Shown here: in pieces, positions 15,464-24,297 of the stretch
How positions within the stretch are numbered: position 1 is the first letter of the stretch
Layout: each line of letters starts with the position of its first letter
From: Streptomyces changanensis
GTDB lineage: Bacteria; Actinomycetota; Actinomycetes; Streptomycetales; Streptomycetaceae
Assembly: GCF_024600715.1 (NCBI RefSeq)
Contig: NZ_CP102332.1
Location: 2,232,001 to 2,296,000 of the forward strand
Reading direction: 5' to 3'
Length of the DNA stretch: 64,000 nt
Translations under genes and position numbers: made by a program
Notes under the pieces: model-generated
What the model saw: only the letters and a program-made list of their open reading frames with translations
Database searches by the model: none
Told to the model about the DNA's origin: nothing

Positions 15464-16903
15464 TCAGCCCAGGTCGCGCAGGGCGTCCTCCACGGCGCGG
15501 TGGAAGGTGGGGTACGCGTACATCATGTGGCGCAGTCGCTCCACGGGGACCTCGGCGTGGACGGCCACCGCGAGGCCGTACAGGACCTCGCCGCCCGCGG
15601 GGCCCGCGGACGTCGCGCCGACCAGGACCCCCCGGTCCTCGTCCACGACGAGCTTCACGAGCCCGTCACCGCCCGGCCCGTGGATCCAGCCGCGGGTGGA
15701 GGACGGCAGCCGGGTCAGCCCGGTGCGCACCCGCAGTCCCCGGTCGCGGGCGGCGCGCTCGGTGAGCCCGACCGAGCCGACCTCCGGGTCGGTGAACGTG
15801 ACGCGCGGCAGCGCCCGGTAGTCGGCCTCGGGGCCGGGTTCGCCCAGGAGGTCCCGGGCGGCGATCTCCCCCTGGTACATCGCCACGTGGGTGAAGGCGC
15901 CGAGCCCGGTGACGTCGCCGACGGCCCACACGCCCGGTGCGACCCGCATCCGCCCGTCGGGCTCCAGGGCCCGGGCGTCGGGGTCCAGGCCGGCGTGTTC
16001 GACGCCGAGGCCGGTCAGGTCGGCACCGCGGCCGGTCGCCACGAGGAGGTGGCGGGCGGTCAGCTCCCCGCCGCCGTCCAGGGCGAGGTGGAAGGTGCCT
16101 GCCTCGTGGCGCACGCCGGTGGCCCGCGCGCCCGTGCGCACGTCGATCCCCTCGGTCCGGAACACCTCCGCGAGGAGTTCCGCCACCTCGGGCTCGTCGG
16201 AGGGCAGCAGGCGGTCCGCCGCCTCGACGACCGTCACGTCCGTGCCGAACCGGGCGTACGCCTGGGCCAGCTCCGCGCCGATGGGCCCGCCGCCGAGCAC
16301 CAGCAGGGACTCCGGGGCCTCCTCGGCGGAGACGGCGTCGCGGTTCGTCCAGTACGGCACCCCGTCCAGGCCCGGCACGGGCGGGACGCGCGGCCGGCTG
16401 CCGGTGGCGAGGACCACGCCGCGCCGGGCGGTGAAGACCCGCCCGTCGGCCTCGACGCGGCCGGGGCCGGTGAGGCGTCCGCGGCCGCGGACGAAGCGGC
16501 CGCCCTTGCCGGTGAACCGGTCGACGGCGGCCCGGTCGTCCCAGTCGTCGGTGGCCTCGTCGCGGATGCGCGCGGCGACGGGCGAGAAGTCGGCGGCGAC
16601 CTCCGCGCGGCCGGCCGCGCCGGGCACGCGCCGCGCCTCGGCGAGGAGGTTCCCCGCCCGGACCATCATCTTGCTGGGAACGCACGCCCAGTACGGGCAC
16701 TCGCCGCCGACCAGCTCGGCCTCCACGCCGACGACGTCGAGCCCGGCCTCCGCCAGGCGCCCGGCGACGTGCTCGCCGCCCACGCCGAGGCCGACCACGA
16801 CGACGTCGACCTCGCCCCCGCCACCGCCCGCACCGCCACCGCTCGCACCGTCGCCGGTGTCGCCGCGGGTGTCACTGCCGGTGTGCCGCTCCGGGCCTGC
16901 CAT
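15464..16903 (-). CDS. FAD/NAD(P) disulfide oxidoreductase (class I, mercuric reductase-like)
   Basis: A 479-residue flavoprotein. A Gly-rich 30-residue leader precedes the FAD fold VDVVVVGLGVGGEHVAGRL. The redox pair is C69/C74 in GGECPYWACVPSK, NAD(P) binding is at LLVLGGGPIGAELAQAY, a second FAD contact is VWAVGDVTG, and a dimerisation domain is at the C-terminus. The family includes dihydrolipoamide, mercuric and related reductases. No partner gene tells which disulfide is reduced, and the expected C-terminal HxxxE reads HMMYAYPTFH. AGGAGG precedes ATG 16903. It is monocistronic and convergent with the lipid operon. Confidence 0.9.
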   Translation of the reverse strand: MAGPERHTGSDTRGDTGDGASGGGAGGGGGEVDVVVVGLGVGGEHVAGRLAEAGLDVVGVEAELVGGECPYWACVPSKMMVRAGNLLAEARRVPGAAGRAEVAADFSPVAARIRDEATDDWDDRAAVDRFTGKGGRFVRGRGRLTGPGRVEADGRVFTARRGVVLATGSRPRVPPVPGLDGVPYWTNRDAVSAEEAPESLLVLGGGPIGAELAQAYARFGTDVTVVEAADRLLPSDEPEVAELLAEVFRTEGIDVRTGARATGVRHEAGTFHLALDGGGELTARHLLVATGRGADLTGLGVEHAGLDPDARALEPDGRMRVAPGVWAVGDVTGLGAFTHVAMYQGEIAARDLLGEPGPEADYRALPRVTFTDPEVGSVGLTERAARDRGLRVRTGLTRLPSSTRGWIHGPGGDGLVKLVVDEDRGVLVGATSAGPAGGEVLYGLAVAVHAEVPVERLRHMMYAYPTFHRAVEDALRDLG

Positions 16904-17020
16904 GGGGGACCTCCTGCGTCGGCTGGGGCCGGAGTGTCCCGGCCGGTCGTCGTACCACGTGTACCCCGCTGCCGGGCCGCGCGCCGCCGGAACGGCGGCA
17001 CTTGGGGGGCGGTCGGGTCG

Positions 17021-17407
17021 TCAGGTGCTCAGGAACCAGGTGCCGGCGCCGATGACCACGAGACCCGCCACGACGATCTGGACGGTCGCGCCCGTGGACA
17101 TCTTGTTGTCGGGGGACTTCGGGTCGCGCTTCACGGCCTCGGCGAGCCGCGTCAGCTCCTCGCGGCGCCCCAGGACGCCCAGGGCGAGGGCCAGCATGGC
17201 CAGGGAGTACAGGAAGAGGACCTCGCCCAGGGGCATGTTCCTGCCGTAGTGGGTGGCGACGCCGAAGAGCGCCATGCCCGCGATGGCGTAGTACACGGCG
17301 CGGCGCAGCTTCCCGGTCATCCAGGAACCCCAGGTGACGGCGAAGACCGCCGTGGAGACGGCGGCGGCGAGCCACAGGACGAGGACGGGGATATCGGAGA
17401 AATGCAC
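17021..17407 (-). CDS. Four-helix integral membrane protein, unknown
   Basis: A 128-residue hydrophobic protein with four predicted helices (about 5-26, 38-56, 63-84 and 103-125) and a charged loop RREELTRLAEAVKRDPKSPDN between the third and fourth. I recognise no family. The start is GTG 17407 behind GAGGAGCACT. It lies 110 bp downstream of the ALF-repeat gene on the same strand, with a strong hairpin between them. A link to that protein, for example as a membrane protector, is only a position-based guess. Confidence 0.75.
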   Translation of the reverse strand: MHFSDIPVLVLWLAAAVSTAVFAVTWGSWMTGKLRRAVYYAIAGMALFGVATHYGRNMPLGEVLFLYSLAMLALALGVLGRREELTRLAEAVKRDPKSPDNKMSTGATVQIVVAGLVVIGAGTWFLST

Positions 17408-17438
17408 AGTGCTCCTCGTGTCACCGCCGGACGGCGGT

Positions 17439-17482
17439 GTGGCCGCCGTCCGCCCCGCGGGCGCGGGACGGACGGCGGCCAC
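17439..17482 (-). terminator. Terminator after the ALF-repeat gene
   Basis: Perfect 14-bp arms GTGGCCGCCGTCCG (17439-17452) and CGGACGGCGGCCAC (17469-17482), with a further CCCGC/GCGGG pairing in the loop, sit 36 bp downstream of the leftward stop at 17518. Confidence 0.75.
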
Positions 17483-17517
17483 GTCATTCCTTCGGCGGCA
17501 TGCTACGTGCCGGTTCG

Positions 17518-20500
17518 CTACCAGGTGAACGCGCCCCAGATGGGTGAGAGCAGGTCGTGCCCCGCCGTGACGGCGGCCGAACCCCACGACTTCACGTGCC
17601 CGGCGGCTTCGAACACCTCGTCGGCGTACTTGACGGCCGAGCCCACCCGCAGCCCGATCACGCCGAGGCCCACGCCCACGACGGCGTTCTTGAACGACTC
17701 GCCCTTCCAGTTGTCCGCGTACCCCCACAGGCCGGCGCTCAGCACGCCGAAGCCGAGGGAGACCAGGCCGACGGCGCCGGCGGCGACCGCCAGCGGCGGG
17801 AAGAACGCCGAGCCGATGGTCAGGCCGACGGAGAGGAAGCCGAGGCCCGTGCTGATGCGGCCCGTCCAGGTGGCGGCGGTCCGCCACCCGTCCTTGCCGT
17901 CGCCGCCCGGCTTGTCGGCGTTGACCTTGTCGTTGGCCGGGTCGTCGGCGGGGGTGCGGCCGGCGGCCGCGTCCTGGCGGGCCTTCTCGGCCGCCGCGGC
18001 GGCCGCGGCGGCCTGCTCCTGCACCCGCTTGTCGGCGGCGATGCGGTGCGCGTCGCTCGCCGCGGCGGAGGCCGCCTGGGCGTCCCTGCCCGCCGCGAGG
18101 GCGGAGGCGCGGGCGGCCGTCGCCTGCGACTGGGCGTAGGCGGCGGAGGACTGCGCCTGGGCCGCCGACGCCATGGCGCGGTTGGCCGAGTGGTTGGCGT
18201 AGCGGGCGGCGGAGCGGGCGGTCTGCTCCGCGGCCGTCGCCTTGCGGGCGGACTCGGCCGCCGCGGCGGCGGAGGCGTCCGCCGCCGCCGCGCTGTCCCG
18301 GGCGTCCTTGGCGTGGTTCGCGGCCTCGTTGGCCGACTTCAGGGCCTTGTCCGCCCACTGGGCCGCCTCGGTGGCGGCGTTGCGGGCCTTGGCGGCCGCC
18401 TCGGCGGCGCGCGCCGCGTCCTCGTGGGCCTTGGCGGCGACGCGGGCCGCGTTGGCGATGGAGGCGCGGATGGCGGAGACGTGGGTGGCCGTGTCCTGGT
18501 CGAGCTGGGCGGCCTTGAGGTAGGCGCCGCCGACGAAGTCGTGGCGCATCCACGCCGGACCCGCCATGGCGACCTCGGCGGTGGCCTTGACGTTGGCGCC
18601 GCCGCCGCTCATCAGGGACAGGGTCTTGACCCGGTCGTCCTCCATGACGGCGTCGCGGATGCCCACCATCAGGAAGTGGAGCATGACCTCGGTGCTGCCG
18701 TCGTTCAGGGCGGCGTTGGCCGCGTTCGACACGGCGGAGCCGGAGCCGTCCATCAGCTTGAGGATCTGCCGGCGGTAGTCCTCGGCCTGGAGGTTCACCA
18801 CGTCGGTGGTGATGAACTTCTCCGCGGCCGCCGGGTCGGGGTTCTCCAGGGCCTTCTGCGCGGCCTCGGCGACGGCGGTCTGGCCCAGCTGGGCCATGAA
18901 GAGGACCTTCTCCCGGGTGTCCAGCCTGACGGCCTTCGGGTGGTCCTGCTTCAGCCAGGTGACGATGTCGGAGTCCGAGCCGGCCGCGGCGAACTGGGCC
19001 GCCGAGCGCGTCCAGGAGCCCCGGTCGTCGAAGAGGTCGACGGCGGCCTTGCGGCCCAGCCGCACGGCGGTGGCGGTGTCACCGGTGTTCGCGGCCGCGG
19101 TGGCCTGGGCGACCAGCTCGCGGGCCTCGGCGTCGATGGAGGCCCCGTGGGTCTTGCGGGCGTCCTCGGCCTTGACGCTCTCCAGCTCGGCCTTGAGCAC
19201 CTCGCCGGCTTCCGCGATGCCGGTCTGCTTGTCGGCCTCCAGCTGCGCCGCCTCGGTCTCGCGGGCGACGCGCTCGATGTTCTGCGCCTGGGTGACGGCG
19301 TCGGAGGCGACGTTCGCCGCGGCGAGGGCCGCGTTGGCGTGGGTCGTCGACTGGTTGGCGTAGTCCAGCGCCTTGCCGGCGTTGTCGGCGGCCTTGTCGG
19401 CCGCGGCGGCGGCGTTCTCGGCGTGCTGGGCGGCGCTGTTGGCGGCCGCGTGCGCGGCGCGGGCGGCGGAGGCGGCCTGCGCGGCCAGCGACCGGGAGCG
19501 CGCGGCGGCCGCGGAGGCCGTGGCGGCGGCGGCGTTCGCCTCGGCGGCGGCCGCGCGGGCCCGGCGGGCCTGCTCGGACGACTCGCCGGCCGCGGCGGCC
19601 GCGGCGGCGGAGGCGGAGGCAGCGGCGGCGGCGTTCTGCGCGGCCGACGCGGCGGCGGTGCCGGCGCGGCCGGCCTCGTCGCTGGCGGCGGCGGCCGCGG
19701 ACGCGGCGGCGGCGGCCGTACGGGCGCCGGCGGCGGCGTTGCGGGCGGCCTGCGCGGCGGAGCGGGCCTGGGACGCCTGGGCGGCGTCCTTCGACGCGGC
19801 CGTCGCGGCGTTGTAGGCGCGTGAGGCGGCCTGGCCCGCGGCGGCGGCCGCGGACGCGGCGGCCTGCGCGGCGGAGGCGGCGCGGCGGGAGGCGGCGACG
19901 GCGATGTTGGAGGCGTGGACGGCGGTGCGGGCGGCCTGCGCGGCGCCCTTCGCCGCCTCGGCGGCGCGGGACGCGTGCCGGCCGGCCTTGTCGGCGTCGT
20001 TCTTCGCGGCCTCGGCCGCGGCGGCGGCCTCGAGCGCGGCCTCCTTGGCCTTCGCCGCGGCGGTCTCCGCACGGGCGCCCGCCTCGATGGCGGCGTCCGT
20101 CTCGTGCTTGGCGCGGCGGCCGGCCTCCTGGGCGACCTGGACGAGCTGCGCCACCGTCAGCGACTCCTGGTCGCGGGCGCGGGAGATGTGCTGGCCGGTC
20201 TCGATGTACCGGGTGATGTCGGCCGGCGTGCCCTCCAGGGCGCGTGCCGCGGTGCGCTGCACCTCGGGGCCGCCCTGGGCCATGATCTGCATGACCTCGA
20301 ACCGCTCGTCCTCCTGACGGGCGGCGTACTGCTTGGTCTGCAGGAACTCGTCGAGCGCGGCCTCCGTGCCGGCGTTCAGCGCGGTCTGGCCGGCGTCGCG
20401 GACGGCGCGCTTGCCGCTGTTCATGATGGTCAGCACCGCGGCCCGCTTGTCCTCGCGGAGCGGTGCCTTGACGCCGTCGTTCATGAAGGCGGTGATGGCG

Positions 20501-20865
20501 GCGTCGTCGCCGGCCAGCGCCTTGATGGCCGCGTCGCGGACACCCTTGCCGGAGACGGAGATGATCCGCATCACGGCGACGCGGTTGTCCTCGGCCCGCA
20601 GACGGGGGAGGTCGGCCTGGACGAAGGCGGCGACGTCCTGTTCGGTCCCCGCGAGGGCGGCCTGGGCGGCGTCCCTGGTGGCGGTGCCGCCGGTCAGCCA
20701 GGCTTCGACGGCGCGGGCGCGGAGCCCGTCGGGAAGGTCGCCGGGGAGGGTCTCCTCGGCGAAGGCAGTGGAGGTACCGAAGACCGTCATGGCCGTGGCC
20801 AGGGCGGTGGTCACCAGGAACCTGCGGCGCAGATGCCTCCTGCGCGGCGATCTGAGTATGTTCAT
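17518..20865 (-). CDS. Large secreted ALF-repeat, alanine-rich coiled-coil protein (polymorphic-toxin-like)
   Basis: A 1,115-residue exported protein. The basic N-terminus RRRHLRRRFLVTTALA, a hydrophobic core and AFA cleavage site resemble a signal peptide, possibly Tat (RRRFLV). Next come about four ALF repeats of 40-50 residues (VRDAAIKALAGDDAAITAFM is one), a very long alanine-dominated coiled coil, a second ALF block (AVAEAAQKALENPDPAAAEKF), a second alanine coil, and a C-terminal region with glycine-rich hydrophobic hairpins (ISTGLGFLSVGLTIGSAFF, LVSLGFGVLSAGLWGY). ALF repeats are typical of actinobacterial surface and polymorphic-toxin proteins. No nuclease or other toxin motif is visible, so the tail may insert in membranes or the toxin part may be lost. 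ATG 20865 follows GGAGAAGGGGC. Confidence 0.85.
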   Translation of the reverse strand: MNILRSPRRRHLRRRFLVTTALATAMTVFGTSTAFAEETLPGDLPDGLRARAVEAWLTGGTATRDAAQAALAGTEQDVAAFVQADLPRLRAEDNRVAVMRIISVSGKGVRDAAIKALAGDDAAITAFMNDGVKAPLREDKRAAVLTIMNSGKRAVRDAGQTALNAGTEAALDEFLQTKQYAARQEDERFEVMQIMAQGGPEVQRTAARALEGTPADITRYIETGQHISRARDQESLTVAQLVQVAQEAGRRAKHETDAAIEAGARAETAAAKAKEAALEAAAAAEAAKNDADKAGRHASRAAEAAKGAAQAARTAVHASNIAVAASRRAASAAQAAASAAAAAGQAASRAYNAATAASKDAAQASQARSAAQAARNAAAGARTAAAAASAAAAASDEAGRAGTAAASAAQNAAAAASASAAAAAAAGESSEQARRARAAAAEANAAAATASAAAARSRSLAAQAASAARAAHAAANSAAQHAENAAAAADKAADNAGKALDYANQSTTHANAALAAANVASDAVTQAQNIERVARETEAAQLEADKQTGIAEAGEVLKAELESVKAEDARKTHGASIDAEARELVAQATAAANTGDTATAVRLGRKAAVDLFDDRGSWTRSAAQFAAAGSDSDIVTWLKQDHPKAVRLDTREKVLFMAQLGQTAVAEAAQKALENPDPAAAEKFITTDVVNLQAEDYRRQILKLMDGSGSAVSNAANAALNDGSTEVMLHFLMVGIRDAVMEDDRVKTLSLMSGGGANVKATAEVAMAGPAWMRHDFVGGAYLKAAQLDQDTATHVSAIRASIANAARVAAKAHEDAARAAEAAAKARNAATEAAQWADKALKSANEAANHAKDARDSAAAADASAAAAAESARKATAAEQTARSAARYANHSANRAMASAAQAQSSAAYAQSQATAARASALAAGRDAQAASAAASDAHRIAADKRVQEQAAAAAAAAEKARQDAAAGRTPADDPANDKVNADKPGGDGKDGWRTAATWTGRISTGLGFLSVGLTIGSAFFPPLAVAAGAVGLVSLGFGVLSAGLWGYADNWKGESFKNAVVGVGLGVIGLRVGSAVKYADEVFEAAGHVKSWGSAAVTAGHDLLSPIWGAFTW

Positions 20866-21405
20866 GCCCCTTCTCCTGCACCCCGTTTGCACCATGGGGC
20901 ACGTGTGTCGTGACGCCATTTCAGAGGTGGATGGTCACACAGTCAAAGCCCTTGCACGAAAGGGTTGCTGAGGGGTCGTGAGGACGCCGCGGGGGGCCGG
21001 AAGGCCGGTGGATCGCCTGGACCACGGGGGTTCCGGGGCCCGGGGGGCGGCTCTCCGCCGTACGCCCGCTGTTATCGAATCGTTGCAGAGGGTCAGACAA
21101 CGCGCACACCGCGGACACCGTCCCCGCAGCACCTCCACCGGGCCCCGGCGCGCCGCCACGCCATGCGAACTCTTGTGCGGGTCGGGTGAAGTGGTAACAA
21201 TGATCACGCCAAATCCGATCTGGGGAACCGGAACCTGGCCGTCGCAACGGGGGGAGTTGACGACCCATCTGTGAAAGATCCGAAGTGTCCCTTTTGCGGC
21301 GCTTCGCCATTGCGGCGCGGCTTCATGCCGCTCTCTGAGCACGTCCGCGCACGGGTGCGACCCGTGCGCCTTTGCCATCTCACGGAACAGGAAACGAGAC
21401 TCCCG
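20866..21405. other. Divergent intergenic region, no gene seen
   Basis: These 540 bp carry the promoters for the leftward ALF-repeat gene and the rightward small secreted protein. A short hairpin CCCTT-N6-AAGGG lies near 20946-20962. A small in-frame extension from GTG 21271 encodes a CPFCG motif but has no ribosome site and leads straight into the signal peptide, so I treat it as leader. Confidence 0.6.
21173..21201 (+). promoter_or_regulatory. Candidate housekeeping promoter
   Basis: TTGTGC (21173-21178) and TAACAA (21195-21200), 16 bp apart, resemble an HrdB-type -35/-10 pair. The pair is about 205 bp upstream of the secreted protein gene at 21406. It is similarity only. Confidence 0.3.
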
Positions 21406-21894
21406 ATGAAGTTCATCTCTCGTCTGCTCGTCGCGGGCGCGGTCGCCGGCACCGCCGTCCTCGCCATCACGACGACCGGCGGCGCCGGCGCGCCGTCCGT
21501 CGTCCCGGTCGCCGACGAGGCGCCGGGTTACGCGGTGGAGGACTTCAACTACCCGCAGGCGGACAAGATCCTCGCCGAGCAGGGCATCAAGCTGAAGCGC
21601 GGCGACGGCCACATCACCCTCGCCACCTGCGGCGACCCGACCCTCCTCGAGGTGTGGGCGCGCAGCAAGGAGAAGGTCTGCTTCCGCGTCACGGGCACCA
21701 AGGGCTACCTGAGCCTGGAGCTCCCGGCCGTCTACGGCATCAAGGGCAACGACTACAACACCGACGTCACGATGACGGTCGACAACGAAGAGAAGAACTT
21801 CGACGTCACCAAGAACACGTGGACGCCGGTCGGCGAGAGCGCCGACCCGCAGGGCCGCGACCACATGCTCCTGGAGATCATCACCTCCAAGTAA
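21406..21894 (+). CDS. Small secreted protein, unknown
   Basis: A 162-residue exported protein. The signal peptide MKFISRLLVAGAVAGTAVLAI is followed by a Gly/Ala cleavage region and a mature part of about 130 residues with two cysteines (LATCGDPTLLEV and EKVCFRVTG), likely one disulfide. A beta-rich pattern follows (KGYLSLELPAVYGIKG, DVTMTVDNEEKNFDV). I do not recognise a named family. A purine-rich GGAACAGGAAACGAG lies upstream of ATG 21406. It is followed by a hairpin and then a secreted trypsin-fold gene on the same strand. Confidence 0.85.
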   Translation: MKFISRLLVAGAVAGTAVLAITTTGGAGAPSVVPVADEAPGYAVEDFNYPQADKILAEQGIKLKRGDGHITLATCGDPTLLEVWARSKEKVCFRVTGTKGYLSLELPAVYGIKGNDYNTDVTMTVDNEEKNFDVTKNTWTPVGESADPQGRDHMLLEIITSK

Positions 21895-21910
21895 GGCCGG
21901 CCCTGTCGCC

Positions 21911-21948
21911 CGAGGAGCCGGAACACGGCACCGGCCGCCGGCTCCTCG
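21911..21948 (+). terminator. Hairpin between two secreted-protein genes
   Basis: Perfect 11-bp arms CGAGGAGCCGG (21911-21921) and CCGGCTCCTCG (21938-21948) lie 17 bp after the small secreted protein stop and 25 bp before the next start. Confidence 0.65.
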
Positions 21949-21972
21949 ACACCCCCACACGAGGAATTTTCG

Positions 21973-24189
21973 ATGCAACGTCCGCACACCGCCCGCGCAG
22001 CCGGGCTGGCCGCCCTCACCGCGGCCCTGATAGCGGCACCGCTCGCGGTCCCCGCGCACGCCGTCACGGGCAGCGCGGAGGCCGAGGGCTCGCTCGCCTT
22101 CACCGCCCGCCTCGACATCGGCAACGGGCAGCGCGCCTGCTCCGGCGCCCTCGTCGACCGCGAGTGGCTGCTGACCGCCGCCAGCTGCTTCGCCGACAAC
22201 CCGGCCGTCAGCCTCGCCGTGCCCGCGGGCGCGCCCAAGCTGAAGACGACCGCCACCATCGGCCGCACCGACCTCACCACCGCCACCGGCGTGGTGCGCA
22301 ACGTCGTCGAGGTCGTCGCGCACCCCTCCCGTGACGCGGCGCTGGTCCGTCTGAACCGGCCCGTCACCACCGTCGCCCCCGTCGCGATCAGCGCCACCGC
22401 CGCCGCGGCGGGCGAGCAGCTGAAGGCCGCCGGCTACGGCCGCACCAAGGACGAGTGGGCGCCCCTCAAGCTCCACAGCGGCACCTTCACCGTCGACGCG
22501 GTGAACGCCGCCGACGTCAACGTCACCGGCCAGGGCGGCGTGTCCGTCTGCGCCGGCGACACCGGCGGCCCGGTCCTGCGCACGGTCAACGGCGCGGCCC
22601 AGCTGGTCGCCGTCAACAGCCGTTCGTACCAGGCCGGTTGCTTCGGCATCGACGCCACCGTCACCAGCACCGCCGCCGTCGACACCCGCGTCGACGACCT
22701 GCGCGCCTGGGTCGGCGCCGAGACCGCCGCGCCGGTCGTCAACGACTTCAACTGCGACGGCGCCGAGGACGTCGCCATCGGCGACCCGAAGGCCACCGTC
22801 GGCGGCGACGCCAACGCCGGTGTCGTGCGCGTCGTCTACGGCGGCGGCAAGGGCACCGCCGAGCTGAACCAGGACCAGGCCTACGTGCCGGGCGGCGCCG
22901 AGGCGAGCGACTGGTTCGGCGAGGCCCTCGCGACGTTCGACCAGAACGAGGACGGCTGCACCGACCTCGTCGTCGGCGTCCCCGCCGAGGACATCACCGT
23001 CGGCTCCACGACCCACGCCGACGCCGGCTCCGTGCAGATCCTGTACGGCGCCCCGGGCGGCATCGGCACGGGCCGCGCGGCCACGGACCACGTCCAGGGT
23101 CTCGGCGACGTCGCCGCGATCAAGGGCTCGGCCTCCGAGGCCGGCGACCGGTTCGGCCACGCCGTGGCCGCCGGCCACACCGCCGAGGGCGAGCCGTACC
23201 TGCTGATCGGCATGCCGGGCGAGGACCTCGGCACCGTCGCGAACGCGGGCAGCGCCATCTACCTGCGCGGCAGCGTCAACGTCGCCGTCAACCAGGACAA
23301 GCCGGGCTACGCGGGCGACCCCGAGGCGAACGACCGGTTCGGTTCCGCCGTCGCGGGCTCCGCGAACCACATCGTCATCGGCACGCCGGGCGAGGCCATC
23401 GGCACCGAGAAGGACGCCGGCGGCGTGCAGATCAGCAAGCACGCGCTGAACACCGACAAGGTCCCCGCCCCGGTCTCCGGCTTCGACCAGGACGCCGAGT
23501 TCGTCAGCGGCGGTGCCGAGCCGGGCGACCAGTTCGGCGCGTCCGTCGCCGCCGTCGAGTACCGCCCCTCGGGCGCGGCCACCGCGACCGACACGGTCGT
23601 CGCGATCGGCTCCCCCGGTGAGGACCTCACCGTCGGCACGGCCAACAAGGCCGACGCGGGCGGCGTCCACACCCTGCGCGTCTCCGCGGCGGGCGCGGTC
23701 ACCGCGGCCTCCAACGTCCAGCAGGAGGTCACCGACGTCGCCGGCTCCGCCGAGACCGGTGACAAGTTCGGCTCCAAGGTCGTCCTCGCCAACACCGCCC
23801 CGCGCTCCGTCGGCTCCGCGTCGACCCTCGCGCTCGCGGTCGGCATCCCGGGCGAGGCCCTCGGCTCCCTCGCGGGCGCCGGCGCGGTGCAGACCTTCTA
23901 CCCGTTCGGCGGCGCCGGTGCGCACGACCACTGGATCCAGGCGGGTGACGCCTCCGGCCTCGGCGGCGCGCCGGCCGCCGGCCACGCCGTCGGCACCTGG
24001 CTGGGCGCGAGCGCGACCAGCCTGTACGTCGGCGTGCCCAACGCCTCCCCGTACGGCGCCGCGTACGCCCTGCCCTGGGGCAACGCGACCGGTGGCCGCA
24101 CCGGTGCGGCCACCGCGGCGACGACGTACAAGCCGGGCACGAACGGCCTGCCGGCCGTCGGCGGCCAGTTCGGCCGCGCCTTCGGCTGA
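21973..24189 (+). CDS. Secreted trypsin-fold pseudoprotease with FG-GAP repeats
   Basis: A 738-residue exported protein. The signal peptide ends near AHA. Residues about 35-245 have the chymotrypsin fold: CSGALVDREWLLTAASC, RDAALVRL and CAGDTGGPV. The triad positions are S71 instead of histidine, D121 kept, and T197 instead of serine (GDTGGP), so normal serine proteolysis is not expected. From about 255 run roughly seven FG-GAP/integrin-alpha-type blades, several with Asp-rich calcium loops (DFNCDGAEDVAIGD, DQNEDGCTDLVVG) and DxFG turns such as GDRFGHAVA. This is probably a cell-surface binding protein. ATG 21973 follows GAGGAATTTT. Confidence 0.9.
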   Translation: MQRPHTARAAGLAALTAALIAAPLAVPAHAVTGSAEAEGSLAFTARLDIGNGQRACSGALVDREWLLTAASCFADNPAVSLAVPAGAPKLKTTATIGRTDLTTATGVVRNVVEVVAHPSRDAALVRLNRPVTTVAPVAISATAAAAGEQLKAAGYGRTKDEWAPLKLHSGTFTVDAVNAADVNVTGQGGVSVCAGDTGGPVLRTVNGAAQLVAVNSRSYQAGCFGIDATVTSTAAVDTRVDDLRAWVGAETAAPVVNDFNCDGAEDVAIGDPKATVGGDANAGVVRVVYGGGKGTAELNQDQAYVPGGAEASDWFGEALATFDQNEDGCTDLVVGVPAEDITVGSTTHADAGSVQILYGAPGGIGTGRAATDHVQGLGDVAAIKGSASEAGDRFGHAVAAGHTAEGEPYLLIGMPGEDLGTVANAGSAIYLRGSVNVAVNQDKPGYAGDPEANDRFGSAVAGSANHIVIGTPGEAIGTEKDAGGVQISKHALNTDKVPAPVSGFDQDAEFVSGGAEPGDQFGASVAAVEYRPSGAATATDTVVAIGSPGEDLTVGTANKADAGGVHTLRVSAAGAVTAASNVQQEVTDVAGSAETGDKFGSKVVLANTAPRSVGSASTLALAVGIPGEALGSLAGAGAVQTFYPFGGAGAHDHWIQAGDASGLGGAPAAGHAVGTWLGASATSLYVGVPNASPYGAAYALPWGNATGGRTGAATAATTYKPGTNGLPAVGGQFGRAFG

Positions 24190-24220
24190 GACCGGTAGCC
24201 GCGTCGGTACCGACGTCCCA

Positions 24221-24263
24221 CGGGTGAGCCCCGGGAGGATCCGATCCTCCCGGGGCTCACCCG
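24221..24263. terminator. Bidirectional terminator
   Basis: A perfect 20-bp inverted repeat (24221-24240 with 24244-24263), centred on a BamHI-like GGATCCGATCC, lies between the convergent FG-GAP and sortase genes. It is one of the strongest hairpins in the window. Confidence 0.85.
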
Positions 24264-24297
24264 CGTCCGGGGCCGGTCGGCCGCCGCGGTGGGCGCC

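Noticed and set aside
21271..21405. N-terminal extension with CPFCG before the small secreted protein
   Set aside because: No ribosome site, and it would bury the clear signal peptide that starts at ATG 21406.
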